Source: Alphaproteobacteria bacterium
GTDB lineage: Bacteria; Pseudomonadota; Alphaproteobacteria; MPNO01; UBA2964
Length of the DNA stretch: 64,000 bases
NCBI GenBank assembly: GCA_012103315.1
Contig: WLWZ01000006.1
Location: forward strand, 1-64,000
Reading direction: 5' to 3'
A program made the position numbers and the translations under genes. Positions 1-9,079 of this stretch are shown piece by piece. The notes under the pieces are model-generated. The model was given only the letters and a program-made list of their open reading frames with translations, was not told the DNA's origin and did no database searches. Positions within the stretch are counted from its first letter, which is position 1, and each line of letters opens with the position of its first letter.

Positions 1-141
1 ATTGAGCATACCTTCTACCGTTATGATGGGGCAGGCCACGCTTTCCAGAATACGGTCAATGAAGCGAACTTCCGGCCTGAACAATCTGAAGATGCCTGGG
101 GCAAAGTTCTGGGACATCTCAGCGATCACCTGCTCGGTTAG
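1..141 (+). CDS. Dienelactone hydrolase family protein, C-terminal fragment (5' end outside window)
   Basis: Frame 1 is open from the window edge and ends at TAG 139-141, giving 46 residues. The fragment has the pattern expected at the end of dienelactone hydrolases: an aromatic stretch, the GAGHAF motif that supplies the catalytic histidine, then an ED-AW helix close to the C-terminus. The family hydrolyses dienelactones and related esters with a Cys/Ser-His-Asp triad; the nucleophile lies outside the window, so the substrate cannot be judged. The next gene begins 30 bp downstream in the same direction, so this may be the first visible member of a small operon with the DUF1330 and GST genes. 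Confidence 0.7.
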   Translation: MEHTFYRYDGAGHAFQNTVNEANFRPEQSEDAWGKVLGHLSDHLLG

Positions 142-171
142 GCAGGCAACATTTAAAATTAGGAGAAAGAC

Positions 172-462
172 ATGGTTGCTTATTTTATTGCTGATCAGCA
201 GGAAGTTACGGATCCCGAAACAATGAAAACATACTCAGCGGGCGTTGCGGCGACCATTGAGCAATATGGTGGGAAGTTCGCGGTCCGCGGTGGCGATCCG
301 GAAGTTCTCGAAGGAGATTGGCCGGTAAGGCGCGTCATTATCCTCGAATTTGAGGATCGGGCAGCGCTGAAGGCGTGGTATAATTCACCGGAATACGCCG
401 ATCTGCTGAAGATGCGGCTCGCCAGTTCGCGATCCAACGCCATCATCGTTGATGGTGCCTGA
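172..462 (+). CDS. DUF1330 family protein, copy 1
   Basis: A 96-residue protein of the small ferredoxin-like-fold DUF1330 family, recognised by the N-terminal AYFIADQ strand, the EGDW turn near residue 48 and the WYNSPEYADL segment near 73-82 that ends in MR. An AGGAG-type ribosome site sits about 6 bp before the ATG. No catalytic function is established for the family, and none is claimed. It lies 12 bp upstream of a second member with about half of its residues identical, so the two look like a tandem duplication. Both read into a GST gene. Confidence 0.85.
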   Translation: MVAYFIADQQEVTDPETMKTYSAGVAATIEQYGGKFAVRGGDPEVLEGDWPVRRVIILEFEDRAALKAWYNSPEYADLLKMRLASSRSNAIIVDGA

Positions 463-474
463 TAGAGCGCGCTC

Positions 475-765
475 ATGACGGCTTATTACATTACCCATCG
501 GACGTCTGAAGGTGATCCCGAAGTGATGAAGCTCTATTCGTCTAAAGTGAATGCGACGATAGAAAAATATGGCGGAACCAAGATCGTACGCTCTGGCGAT
601 ATCAAGATCGTCGAGGGCGATTGGGACCCGGATCGCATGACGATTATCGCTTTCCCCGATATGGCGTCGCTGGATCGCTGGTATGACAGCCCCGAATATG
701 CCGAACTGAAGGCCATGCGTCATGCGGTGATGACGTCGAACGCGGTAGCCGTCGAAGGTATTTGA
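475..765 (+). CDS. DUF1330 family protein, copy 2
   Basis: Second 96-residue DUF1330 protein. It aligns without gaps to copy 1 (roughly 49 of 96 identical by eye) and shares the DPE-MK-YS, ATIE-YGG, EGDW, WY-SPEYA and SNA elements. Identity is spread along the whole length, so this is an old duplication and not a recent copy. It ends 3 bp before the GST start, so the three genes are probably cotranscribed. The role is unknown. Confidence 0.85.
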   Translation: MTAYYITHRTSEGDPEVMKLYSSKVNATIEKYGGTKIVRSGDIKIVEGDWDPDRMTIIAFPDMASLDRWYDSPEYAELKAMRHAVMTSNAVAVEGI

Positions 766-768
766 CCG

Positions 769-1401
769 ATGAAGCTGTTCACCTGGGGGATTGCGCCTAA
801 TCCGCGTCGCGTAAAAATCTTTCTGGCGGAGAAAGGTCTCAACGTTCCATCAGAAGACGTTGGCGTGCCTGGTAAAGCGTTTCTGAAGCCGGAATTTCTG
901 GAAGCTCATGCCCATCGCCGGGTGCCTTTGTTGCTACTTGATGATGGCACTTATATCGCTGAGGCAATGGCGATCTGCCGTTATTTTGAAGCGCTGCATC
1001 CCGAGCCCGCACTGATGGGAACTAACCCTCAGGAAGTTGCAGTGATCGATATGTGGGAGCGGCTCGCTGAGTGGGAAGGCATGCAGGCGATCTCGGAATA
1101 TTACCGCAACTCCAAGGGCTCGTTCACGGATAGATCTTTGGCTGGGTATTCGAAAACCCTTGAGCAAATTCCTGCTTTGATTGAGCGCGGTGAAGCGCGG
1201 CTGGATTTGTTTTACGAAAAATTTGATGCCCAGTTGTCCGACAATGAATATGTCGCTGGAGAGCGCTTCTCAGTCGCTGATATTACGACGCTCTGCACGA
1301 TAGACTTTGCGGCTTACTCAAATCTCGGTATTCCGGAAAATTGTCAGAATTTGCAACGTTGGTACAAATCGGTCTCGAAGCGCGCGAGTGTCGTGAATTA
1401 A
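769..1401 (+). CDS. Glutathione S-transferase family protein
   Basis: A 210-residue cytosolic GST. Residues 1-80 form the thioredoxin-like domain, with the PNPRRVKIFLAEKG helix typical of bacterial GSTs, a cis-proline segment (RRVPLLLLDDG) and the glutathione-binding EA-AICRYFE helix. The rest is the all-helical domain ending in the FSVADITTLC N-capping segment. GSTs of this kind conjugate, isomerise or reductively dehalogenate electrophiles with glutathione; the substrate is not deducible. It follows the DUF1330 pair with a 3-bp gap. Its TAA overlaps the stop of the convergent MFS gene. Confidence 0.85.
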   Translation: MKLFTWGIAPNPRRVKIFLAEKGLNVPSEDVGVPGKAFLKPEFLEAHAHRRVPLLLLDDGTYIAEAMAICRYFEALHPEPALMGTNPQEVAVIDMWERLAEWEGMQAISEYYRNSKGSFTDRSLAGYSKTLEQIPALIERGEARLDLFYEKFDAQLSDNEYVAGERFSVADITTLCTIDFAAYSNLGIPENCQNLQRWYKSVSKRASVVN

Positions 1402-2594
1402 GCTTCTTGTTTGCGTCCATACCACCATCGGATGATATAGCCAAAGGCTGATCCCATCGCCATCACCAGGAATGCTGCGGTCCAGGCATCGGCAGAGTCT
1501 TTGCCGCCGGCGGCTTGCAATGTTGCGCCAATCGCCAGTGACCCCAGAACGCCACCCGCAAACCCGACGCTGGCATGAACCGCCATCGTTGCACCGCGAA
1601 CTTCCTGTTCTGCTGCTGCGACCGTTCCGGTGTTAATGGTCCCTGTGTCTGAATAGCCTGCCATGCCATAGGCGAGGGCGAGAACAGTGATGACCCACAA
1701 AGGCGCGCTGGTCGTGAAGGCGACGGCGATGCCGACGACAACGGCAGAGATCATGCTGATCCGGATGATGGGTTCTCGACCGTAGCGAGACGCTAACTCA
1801 CCACAATACATCGCTGCAGGAACGCCGATCAGGGCGACCAGTGTTGCCAGCCATGTGGTTGAAATTATGAAGTTGCCGGGCTGCGAGGCTTCGGCAAAAA
1901 CCAGAAAGGTGACGATCCAAACGCGGTTGGAAAAAACTTCCCACAAATGACCGAAGTAGGAGGTGATATTGATCATCACAGGACGATTGCGAAATACCCG
2001 CTTGAAATCGTCGATCTGGCTTTGGGTACGCTGTGTAATTTTACCCGCTGGTAAAGCAAAGATGCCAATGATCAATGCAATGCAGATGCCGAACCCGGCG
2101 ACAATGAACGCACTCTCCCAGCCCCAATACTCTGTGACATATCCGGCAGACAAGATTGAGACAGCTGTGCCCACAGCATAGACCGATGTGTAATAGCTGG
2201 AAGCTCGGCTGCGTTCCGGCTCTTCAAGACTATCAACGATGGCCTTGAGCGCTGGCATATAGGTGCCGGCGACGCCGACACCGGTCAGCATGCGGAAGAT
2301 GACGCCGGTCCATAGATCATCCGCGAGATAAGCAAATCCGAAACAGGAAGCCGCACCGATGGCGCCTGCGAAAACATAAATCTTTTTCGGGAGAATCCGG
2401 TCAGTCAATGTGACCAAAATCGGGACTGAAGTTACATAACCAATAAAAAAAGCGCCGCCGAGCAGGCCTGCCTCGGTTTCCGTGAGGCTCCATTCGACAA
2501 ACAGAATGGGGAGTACCGGCGTGATGGCCATAAACGCCATGGTATTGAGCACCAGTGACGTACAGCTCAGAAAGACGAGAAGGCGGAAAGACAT
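1398..2594 (-). CDS. MFS transporter
   Basis: A 398-residue major facilitator protein with about 12 hydrophobic segments and a polar central loop (around residues 190-205) between two six-helix halves. The frame stays open upstream to 2651, but the extra 19 residues are polar and proline-rich. The ATG at 2594 begins directly before the first membrane helix and has a GGGG stretch upstream, so it is preferred. The substrate is unknown. Its stop codon overlaps that of the convergent GST gene within TTAA. Confidence 0.8.
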   Translation of the reverse strand: MSFRLLVFLSCTSLVLNTMAFMAITPVLPILFVEWSLTETEAGLLGGAFFIGYVTSVPILVTLTDRILPKKIYVFAGAIGAASCFGFAYLADDLWTGVIFRMLTGVGVAGTYMPALKAIVDSLEEPERSRASSYYTSVYAVGTAVSILSAGYVTEYWGWESAFIVAGFGICIALIIGIFALPAGKITQRTQSQIDDFKRVFRNRPVMINITSYFGHLWEVFSNRVWIVTFLVFAEASQPGNFIISTTWLATLVALIGVPAAMYCGELASRYGREPIIRISMISAVVVGIAVAFTTSAPLWVITVLALAYGMAGYSDTGTINTGTVAAAEQEVRGATMAVHASVGFAGGVLGSLAIGATLQAAGGKDSADAWTAAFLVMAMGSAFGYIIRWWYGRKQEA

Positions 2595-2746
2595 AAGACC
2601 CCGGTTGAATTGATCGGGTGTAGCTATACAGGGGCGCGGCGGTCCCGTCATCCCGGCAAATATGAGTGATAGGGGGTCGATTTTGTGGGGCGTTTGCTTT
2701 ACATCACCAGCATAAAATTTTCATGATCAGTCGAGTTGATATCAGC

Positions 2747-3664
2747 ATGTCTTTTGAAATTCCCACGCCACGCGAAACTCTTGAATTAACGATGGGGGAT
2801 GGTGCAACTATCTGTGTTCGGATGCATGGTAATCCGGACGGACCTCGTATTTTTTTGGGCAACGGTAACGGCTTCGCCGCGGACGGCTACTTCCCGTTCT
2901 GGAGCCTGTTCCAGGACCAGTTTGATCTGGCGATTTTCGATTTTCGTAATCACGGGCAAAACCCGACCGCAGTTTCAGGGCTGCCGGCGCATACCTATGC
3001 GCAAATGACGCTCGATCTTGATCGTGTTTTTCGGGAGGTAAATGCACAGTGCGGTGAAAAGACCAATATCGGCATTTTCCATTCGATGTCCGGTCGGACG
3101 GCAATGAAACATGCCTGCGAATTAGGCTTCAAATGGGATGCGTTGATCCTCTTTGATCCACCGAACGTTCCGCCGCAGGGTCATCGCGAATATGAACGCA
3201 TGGATGTGTTTGAACAGCGCCTTTATGAATGGGCAATGGGACGGCCGGATCGGTTTGAAGACCCTGACGTCCTGGCACAGCATTATAAGGAAACTCGAGC
3301 GCATGCGACCTGGGTTGAGGGTGCACACGAGCTAATGGCGCGATCCGTTTTGCGCAAGGATGAAGAGGCCGGGAATTGGACACTATCCTGCCCCCGCGAT
3401 TTCGAAGCCTCAATCTATATTCAGGCGATGACCCTCAATCTGTGGCCTAGTGCCGACGAGATTGGTGGTGTCGTGAAGTTGTTCGGTTGCGATCCTGACT
3501 CCAAAGGCGCGCCTGGTCCGGCGTTTGCGAATAAGGCTTTGGCGGAAGATGGTGGTTATGTTTACCAAACCGTCCCGGGTACAGGGCATTTGATGCAAAT
3601 TCAGAACCCGGAAGAATGCCGTGATGGCGTCTTGGCGTTTCTTGAGGAAAAGGGCATCCTTTAA
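2747..3664 (+). CDS. Alpha/beta hydrolase
   Basis: A 305-residue alpha/beta hydrolase. Visible elements are the oxyanion-hole region after NPDGPRIFLGNGNGFA, the nucleophile elbow in FHSMSGRTA and the C-terminal GHLMQIQNPEEC carrying the expected histidine. The frame is open from 2666, but the ATG at 2747 places residue 1 just before the first strand; 2723 is an alternative start. It lies 24 bp upstream of the molybdenum hydroxylase gene, with a second alpha/beta hydrolase on the far side of that gene, which suggests one catabolic unit. The substrate is unknown. Confidence 0.75.
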   Translation: MSFEIPTPRETLELTMGDGATICVRMHGNPDGPRIFLGNGNGFAADGYFPFWSLFQDQFDLAIFDFRNHGQNPTAVSGLPAHTYAQMTLDLDRVFREVNAQCGEKTNIGIFHSMSGRTAMKHACELGFKWDALILFDPPNVPPQGHREYERMDVFEQRLYEWAMGRPDRFEDPDVLAQHYKETRAHATWVEGAHELMARSVLRKDEEAGNWTLSCPRDFEASIYIQAMTLNLWPSADEIGGVVKLFGCDPDSKGAPGPAFANKALAEDGGYVYQTVPGTGHLMQIQNPEECRDGVLAFLEEKGIL

Positions 3665-3688
3665 AACTAGTTAGTTTCACGAGTAGAC

Positions 3689-6676
3689 ATGACGGGAGAA
3701 GTTGCGGTGGCGCAGCAGGCAGAGATCGAAAAATACGTAGGACAGAGTGTTGAGCGGGTAGAAGATAGCCGCCTTCTGACGGGACGCGCCCGGTTTGCAG
3801 ATCATTATCCGGTGCCGCAGGGGACGCTCCATGGCGCGGTCCTTCGATCACCGCATGCCAGTGCTGAGATTGTCTCAATTGACGTGTCGAAGGCTGAAGC
3901 CCTGCCGGGTGTACGCGCTGTCTATACCGGTGAAGATATCAAGGCAATTTCCGATCCCTTCCTGGTCATTGTCAAACAACCGCTCAATGAATGGGCCTTG
4001 GCGGTTGATCGGGTGCGGTTCGTTGGTGAGGCGGTCGCTGTTGTTGTCGCGCGAGATCGTTACATTGCTGAAGATGCGCTGGATCTCGTTGAGGTTACCT
4101 ACAATGCGCTGACGCCAATCATCGATGCGGAAGCGGCGACAGCAGAGGGTGCACCGCTTGTTCATGTTGATGCTGGCACCAACGTAATGTCTGACCGCAA
4201 TTTCATTTATGGTGATCCGGAAAAAGCCTTTGCTGACGCGGATCAGACGGTTTCGCTCAAACTGGAATATCCCCGTAACTCGCTGACGCCGATTGAAGCC
4301 TTCGTCGCCATTGTCGAGTACATGCCCGACGACGATGTCTACGATGTGTTGTCCAACTTTCAGGGTCCTTATACTGGGCATCCTGTTATGGCGCGTTCCT
4401 TCCGGGTAGCTGAGAGCAATGTAAGGCTCCGCACGCCTGCTAATTCCGGCGGCAGCTTTGGCGTCAAACAGGCCGTATTGCCGTACATTGTTTTGATGGG
4501 GTTATGCTCCAAACTCACCGGCAAGCCGGTGAAATGGGTTGAAGACAGGCTCGAGCATCTCACCGCAGCGTCGTCCGCTCCCAACCGTGTGGTCACGATT
4601 GAAGCGGCGATTAAGAATGACGGCGAAATGATCGGTATGAAGATCGATCAGCTTGATGATTATGGTGCCTATCTGCGCTCGCCAATGCCGGGACCGCTCT
4701 ATCGGATGCATGGCGCGCTAAGTGGCGCTTACAAGGTTCAGAATCTGGACGTGACCAACCGTTTGGTTATGACAAACAAGATTCCCGGCGGGCTGGTACG
4801 AGGTTTTGGTGGTCCGCAGATGTATTTCGCTATCGAACGGCTGATGCATAAGGTTGCAGTTACGCTGGGGCTTGATCCGTTGGATGTCATTCGGACCAAT
4901 CTTCTGGATGCGGATGTCTTTCCGTATCAGGCACCGGCAGGTGCTCTGTATGACTCCGGCGATTATCCCAAGGCCGTCGAGATGGCCGTGGAACAAGGTG
5001 GCCTTGATGAGTTGCTGAAACGACGCGATGAAGCACGCGCCGAAGGCAAGATTTATGGCATTGGCTATACCGCTCTGGTAGAGCCTGGCATGTCGAATAT
5101 GGGCTATCTCAGCACCATCGTGCCGGTTGAGGAACGCCGTAAACGTGGGTCGCAAGATGGTGCGATCTCGATGGCGACCGTCAACGTTGATCCATTGGGC
5201 TCTGTGAGTGTTACCAGCGATACGACACCGCAGGGACAAGGCCATGGCACGGTGTTATCGCAGATCGTCGCCGATCAGCTTGGCCTGCGTCCGGAAGACA
5301 TCCGGGTTAATGTTGAACACGATACGCACAAAGACCCGTGGTCGATTGCAGCGGGGACCTATTCCTGTCGCTTTTCGCCGGGCACGGCTGTTGCGGCGCA
5401 GTTGGCGGGCAAGAAGGTCCGGGACAAGCTATCTCGAATTTCTGCTCAGCTGCTGAACGTCCCTGCAGATCAAGTTGAATTCGCGGGTGGACAGATTTTT
5501 GATCGGGAGAACCCTGACAATACGCTGAGCTTCCGGCGTATCGCCGGTGGCACTCACTGGTCGCCGGGGTTGTTGCCTGATGACATGGATGCAGCCTTGC
5601 GGGAAACCGCGACGTGGGCGCCTCAAGAACTGACGACCCCCGACGAACAGGATCGTATTAACACCTCCCTGACTTATGGTTTTGTGTTTGATTTTTGCGG
5701 AATTGAGATTGATCCGGATACGGCAGAAATCCGCATTGATAAATATGTGACCATGCATGATGCAGGGACATTGATGAACCCGATGATTGTGGAGGGTCAG
5801 GTATACGGCTCATACGGTCAGGGTATCGGTGCAGCCATGTATGAAGAGTTCCACACTGCGGAAGACGGTAGCTTCCAGTCAGGTACCTTTGCGGATTATC
5901 TAGTGCCGACGGCTTACGAAGTGCCCGAACCGGTACTTCTCCATATGGAATCGCCATCGCCTTTTACACCACTCGGAGCGAAAGGCGCTGCCGAAGGCAA
6001 TTGCATGTCGACGCCGGTCTGTTTGGCAAATGCAGTGTGCGACGCATTGAGTATCGACAATATTGTGGTGCCCCTGACGCCTGCCAAAATTAGTGAATTC
6101 TTGCATGGTGAAGAGCAAGCGGCTCCTGCGGGGACGAGTGAGGAAACGAAATCGGACGGCGCAGAGGCGGCGCTCACTGGCGAGGGTGATACGTTTGTTC
6201 CGGCTGATCCACAAAAGGTTTGGGATACCTTGCTAGATCCCGTCGCCTTGGCTGCGGTTATTCCTGGTTGTCACAAGCTCGATTTGGTTGCTGAGAACGA
6301 ATATCAAGCCGAGGTCTCACTTGGCGTCGGACCAGTGCGTGGGAAGTTCAATGCGACAGTGAAACTCTCTGATCTTGACGCGCCAACATCGGCGACGGTC
6401 TCCGGTGGCCTAGAGGGACCCCTGGGTTCATCCGCGGGCTCGGGCAAGGTGACGTTGGAAGCGCGTGATGGTGGGACGTTTGTTCAATACAGCTATAGCG
6501 TTGAAATTGGCGGCAAGGTAGCGGCGATTGGTGGCCGCATGCTGGAAGGCGCGGCCAAGATTGTTGTCGGGCAGTTCTTTGAGCGTTTGACAGCGCAGGT
6601 CGGTGGCAAGCCGGTGCCGACACCGACTGGCAGCTGGTGGCAGAAATTGCTGTCGGCACTCGGGCTCGGAAAGTAA
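3689..6676 (+). CDS. Xanthine dehydrogenase/aldehyde oxidase-type molybdenum subunit fused to a C-terminal CoxG (SRPBCC) domain
   Basis: A 995-residue protein. Residues about 20-130 form the a/b hammerhead domain and about 150-800 the molybdopterin-binding domains. These include an RGFGGPQ segment (the xanthine dehydrogenase/aldehyde oxidase type of substrate loop) and the catalytic glutamate in GAKGAAEG (Glu769). The CoxL signature of true CO dehydrogenase is absent. After a Glu/Ala/Ser-rich linker (about 800-825), residues about 828-985 match the CoxG family (SRPBCC fold), normally a separate membrane-associated assembly protein. No 2Fe-2S or FAD subunit gene is adjacent, so electron-transfer partners must be encoded elsewhere. 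It probably hydroxylates an aldehyde, N-heterocycle or similar substrate. Confidence 0.85.
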   Translation: MTGEVAVAQQAEIEKYVGQSVERVEDSRLLTGRARFADHYPVPQGTLHGAVLRSPHASAEIVSIDVSKAEALPGVRAVYTGEDIKAISDPFLVIVKQPLNEWALAVDRVRFVGEAVAVVVARDRYIAEDALDLVEVTYNALTPIIDAEAATAEGAPLVHVDAGTNVMSDRNFIYGDPEKAFADADQTVSLKLEYPRNSLTPIEAFVAIVEYMPDDDVYDVLSNFQGPYTGHPVMARSFRVAESNVRLRTPANSGGSFGVKQAVLPYIVLMGLCSKLTGKPVKWVEDRLEHLTAASSAPNRVVTIEAAIKNDGEMIGMKIDQLDDYGAYLRSPMPGPLYRMHGALSGAYKVQNLDVTNRLVMTNKIPGGLVRGFGGPQMYFAIERLMHKVAVTLGLDPLDVIRTNLLDADVFPYQAPAGALYDSGDYPKAVEMAVEQGGLDELLKRRDEARAEGKIYGIGYTALVEPGMSNMGYLSTIVPVEERRKRGSQDGAISMATVNVDPLGSVSVTSDTTPQGQGHGTVLSQIVADQLGLRPEDIRVNVEHDTHKDPWSIAAGTYSCRFSPGTAVAAQLAGKKVRDKLSRISAQLLNVPADQVEFAGGQIFDRENPDNTLSFRRIAGGTHWSPGLLPDDMDAALRETATWAPQELTTPDEQDRINTSLTYGFVFDFCGIEIDPDTAEIRIDKYVTMHDAGTLMNPMIVEGQVYGSYGQGIGAAMYEEFHTAEDGSFQSGTFADYLVPTAYEVPEPVLLHMESPSPFTPLGAKGAAEGNCMSTPVCLANAVCDALSIDNIVVPLTPAKISEFLHGEEQAAPAGTSEETKSDGAEAALTGEGDTFVPADPQKVWDTLLDPVALAAVIPGCHKLDLVAENEYQAEVSLGVGPVRGKFNATVKLSDLDAPTSATVSGGLEGPLGSSAGSGKVTLEARDGGTFVQYSYSVEIGGKVAAIGGRMLEGAAKIVVGQFFERLTAQVGGKPVPTPTGSWWQKLLSALGLGK

Positions 6677-6680
6677 CTGC

Positions 6681-7493
6681 ATGGCACTCCCTGACCTTCA
6701 GGAAATCCAGACCAATGAATACCGCCTTTCCTATCGTGAGAAGGGCGAAGGGGATGTTTTGTTTTTCGTCCATGGTATGGGGTGTGGCTCGGAAAACTGG
6801 GAAACCCAATACGAACAATTCTCTGATCGTTATCGTGTCATTGGCTGGGACGCACCCGGCTATGGGAAATCAACTGATTTCGATACCGACCTGCCGTCCG
6901 TTGCGGATTATGCGATGGCGATGGCTGGTTTTCTTGATGCGCTCGGGGTTGAGAAGGCGCATCTGGTTGGACACTCCTATGGCGGTATCATGGTGACAGC
7001 TTTTCACCGCGCCTTTCCTGACCGGGTTCTGTCTTTGACGTTGGCACAGCCGGTGGTCGGTGGCGGTATTGATAAGCCCGAAGATCGCGAAAAAGACATC
7101 AAGGAACGCCTTGCCCAGGTCGAGAAGATGGGTATGAGCGATTACGCGGTACATCATGTACCACGCTCCTGTGCGCCTGATGCGGCAGCAGACGTTTTGG
7201 CGAAAGGCATCGAGCTTACAGCGGCAATGCCGCAGGCAGGATATCTCAGACAGTTTCGATCTCTCAAACACGCCAATATCTTTGAATGGACGAGTAAGCC
7301 GCGGATCCCTTCGATGATTGTGTCCGGTGAACATGACCGAACGGCAGCGCAAAAGATGGTCAAAGACATTGCCAAGGAAATGCCGGGTATTCGACACGAA
7401 AACATCCCAGATATCGGTCATATGATTTATTTGGAATACCCTGAGCGATTCAATTCGCTGCTAGAAAACCTCCTGACTGAAGCTAGCGAATAG
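6681..7493 (+). CDS. Alpha/beta hydrolase
   Basis: A 270-residue alpha/beta hydrolase with an HGMG oxyanion region (about residues 29-32), the nucleophile elbow VGHSYGG, an acid residue in SGEHDRTA and the histidine in DIGHMIYLEYPERF. The ATG at 6681 lies 4 bp after the molybdenum subunit stop; the frame is open further upstream inside that gene, but homology begins here. The tight spacing implies cotranscription with the CoxL-CoxG-type fusion. Candidate activities are ester, lactone or C-C bond hydrolysis of the oxidised product; this is inference. Confidence 0.8.
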   Translation: MALPDLQEIQTNEYRLSYREKGEGDVLFFVHGMGCGSENWETQYEQFSDRYRVIGWDAPGYGKSTDFDTDLPSVADYAMAMAGFLDALGVEKAHLVGHSYGGIMVTAFHRAFPDRVLSLTLAQPVVGGGIDKPEDREKDIKERLAQVEKMGMSDYAVHHVPRSCAPDAAADVLAKGIELTAAMPQAGYLRQFRSLKHANIFEWTSKPRIPSMIVSGEHDRTAAQKMVKDIAKEMPGIRHENIPDIGHMIYLEYPERFNSLLENLLTEASE

Positions 7494-7576
7494 GCCTTAT
7501 TTCATTGCGTTTCGTCGTGTGATTTGCGACGTTCTCCCATGGCATGGGGATGTCGATTTACGTTCAGGAATTAGCT

Positions 7577-8326
7577 ATGAAAATTATTTCTCGGATTGGT
7601 GCTAGTGGCGCGATAATCGCAGTGATGCTTGCCGCGTCGCCAGCAATTTCACAGAGTTTTCTCGATAGAGGGAAGGATCTTTTAAAAGGCCTCGGTGGTG
7701 GTTCGACGACTGGTGCTGCAGCGTTATCAGTTGGTGAAATAGCCGGTGGCTTGAAGGATGCCCTGCGCGTCGGCAGCGAACGCGTCGTCAGCACGCTGGG
7801 TCGAGCCGATGGTTTTAACAAATCTTCCGACGTTCATATCCCGCTGCCGGGATCGCTCAAAACGGTACAATCCATGCTCAACAAGGTTGGCATGAGTAGT
7901 CTGACGGATGATCTAGAGTTACGCCTCAATCGCGCGGCAGAAGCAGCGGTGCCAAAAGCCAGCAAGCTGTTTGGCAATGCGATTGCTCAGATGACAATCG
8001 AAGATGCCAAAGCAATTTTGAATGGCCCTAAAGACTCTGCGACAAAATATTTTCAAGGCAAGATGTCCGGGCCGCTGATGGGTGAGATGAAACCCATCGT
8101 AAACAGCCAACTGTCGCAGGTCGGCGCGATTGCGTCCTATGACAAAATGATCGGTCAGTACAAATCGATTCCGTTTGTGCCCGATGCTAAAGCCAATTTG
8201 ACAAATCATGTGCTTGAAAAAGCGATTGCCGGGGTCTTTTTGTATCTTGGACGCGAAGAGGCGGCCATTCGCGAAAATCCAGCAAAGCGAACCACTGATT
8301 TGTTGAAGAAGGTCTTTAACCGCTGA
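7577..8326 (+). CDS. DUF4197 family exported protein
   Basis: A 249-residue protein with a signal peptide (KIISRIGASGAIIAVMLAAS, cleavage likely after AIS at about residue 25). The mature part matches DUF4197: an early GLKDALRVGSERVV helix, a PLPGSLKTVQSMLNKVG segment, a TIEDAKAIL-GP stretch and a C-terminal FLYLGREEAAIRENPAKRTTDLLKKVF end. The function is unknown and it is probably periplasmic. The frame is open from 7544, but the signal peptide begins at the ATG at 7577. It starts 83 bp after the hydrolase and may have its own promoter. Confidence 0.85.
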   Translation: MKIISRIGASGAIIAVMLAASPAISQSFLDRGKDLLKGLGGGSTTGAAALSVGEIAGGLKDALRVGSERVVSTLGRADGFNKSSDVHIPLPGSLKTVQSMLNKVGMSSLTDDLELRLNRAAEAAVPKASKLFGNAIAQMTIEDAKAILNGPKDSATKYFQGKMSGPLMGEMKPIVNSQLSQVGAIASYDKMIGQYKSIPFVPDAKANLTNHVLEKAIAGVFLYLGREEAAIRENPAKRTTDLLKKVFNR

Positions 8327-8327
8327 T

Positions 8328-8486
8328 ATGACCGAGGCCTGTCTTCTTTCGCCGCCGGTAGGGGCAGATCGAATTGCCCTTCAAGCACATTTGCAGGAAC
8401 TTCAGGCAATGAATACAGAAGATCCACTGATACAAATAGCAATCGAAGATGCCGAGGGGTTGCTTCAGGAATTATCTACGTCTTAG
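8328..8486 (+). CDS. Small hypothetical protein (52 aa)
   Basis: A short open frame starting 1 bp after the DUF4197 stop (TGATATG) and ending at TAG 8484-8486. It encodes 52 residues, mainly helical and acidic (IALQAHLQELQAMN, then AIEDAEGLLQEL). The tight coupling to the upstream stop supports translation. I recognise no family, and no separate ribosome site is visible, so it would rely on reinitiation. Confidence 0.4.
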   Translation: MTEACLLSPPVGADRIALQAHLQELQAMNTEDPLIQIAIEDAEGLLQELSTS

Positions 8487-8503
8487 CAGGGAAGGAATAG
8501 GCC

Positions 8504-9007
8504 ATGACCTATACGCTTGATCAAATGGTACAAGACTGCCGGGAGGCGCTTTCGACAGATCGCGGTGCGGTTGGCCGCAACGCCGTACGACAGATAGTCG
8601 AAAAAGCTTGCATGGATGAGGCGTTCGTCACGGAACATCTTGGTCCTGACAATGATGTCCCAAGACAGGTTCCTTACGAGGACGAGGATTATAATTTTTG
8701 TATTCTCGTTCATGTCGCGGCCGCCGAGACTGGTCTCCCGCACGGTCACGGGCCAACTTGGGCCATCTACGGGATCGCTGCCGGTATAACCGAAATGACG
8801 GATTGGCATTGCATCGAGGAACCGGATGGCCGTACGCCGGGTAAAGTCGTTAAGGTCAAATCCTATGAATTACCGACCGGAACAGCGCATCTTTATAACG
8901 AAGGTGACCTGCATTCCTCACGCCGCGAGCATGAAGTTCGTATGGTCCGCGTTGAAGGGATGAACCTATATGGCGTGCGACGGCCTCGCTATGAGGCGGC
9001 TGCCTGA
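8504..9007 (+). CDS. Cupin-fold protein with HGHGPTWAIYG motif
   Basis: A 167-residue protein preceded by a good GGAA-type ribosome site (GGGAAGGAATAGGCC). The core has the metal-binding cupin motif HGHG-TWAIYG near residue 82, a following EMTDWHCIE strand, a late G-AHLYNEGDLHSS segment that could supply the third histidine, and an RMVRVEGMNL strand. This resembles the cysteine-dioxygenase-like cupins. Two relatives lie in the window (9080-9586, interrupted, and 34683-35285). The reaction is unknown; a metal-dependent oxygenase or lyase is the most likely class. Confidence 0.75.
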   Translation: MTYTLDQMVQDCREALSTDRGAVGRNAVRQIVEKACMDEAFVTEHLGPDNDVPRQVPYEDEDYNFCILVHVAAAETGLPHGHGPTWAIYGIAAGITEMTDWHCIEEPDGRTPGKVVKVKSYELPTGTAHLYNEGDLHSSRREHEVRMVRVEGMNLYGVRRPRYEAAA

Positions 9008-9079
9008 TCTAAATTTACTCTTCCCCGATCGGAAGAGCGTGGCATAATCGTCACAACATGTTCTGAAAAGGAGATCATC

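Noticed and set aside
9018..9037. CTCTTCC/GGAAGAG hairpin between the cupin genes as a terminator
   Set aside because: No T tract follows on the plus strand; the second cupin has its own ribosome site and the strong terminator lies after it.
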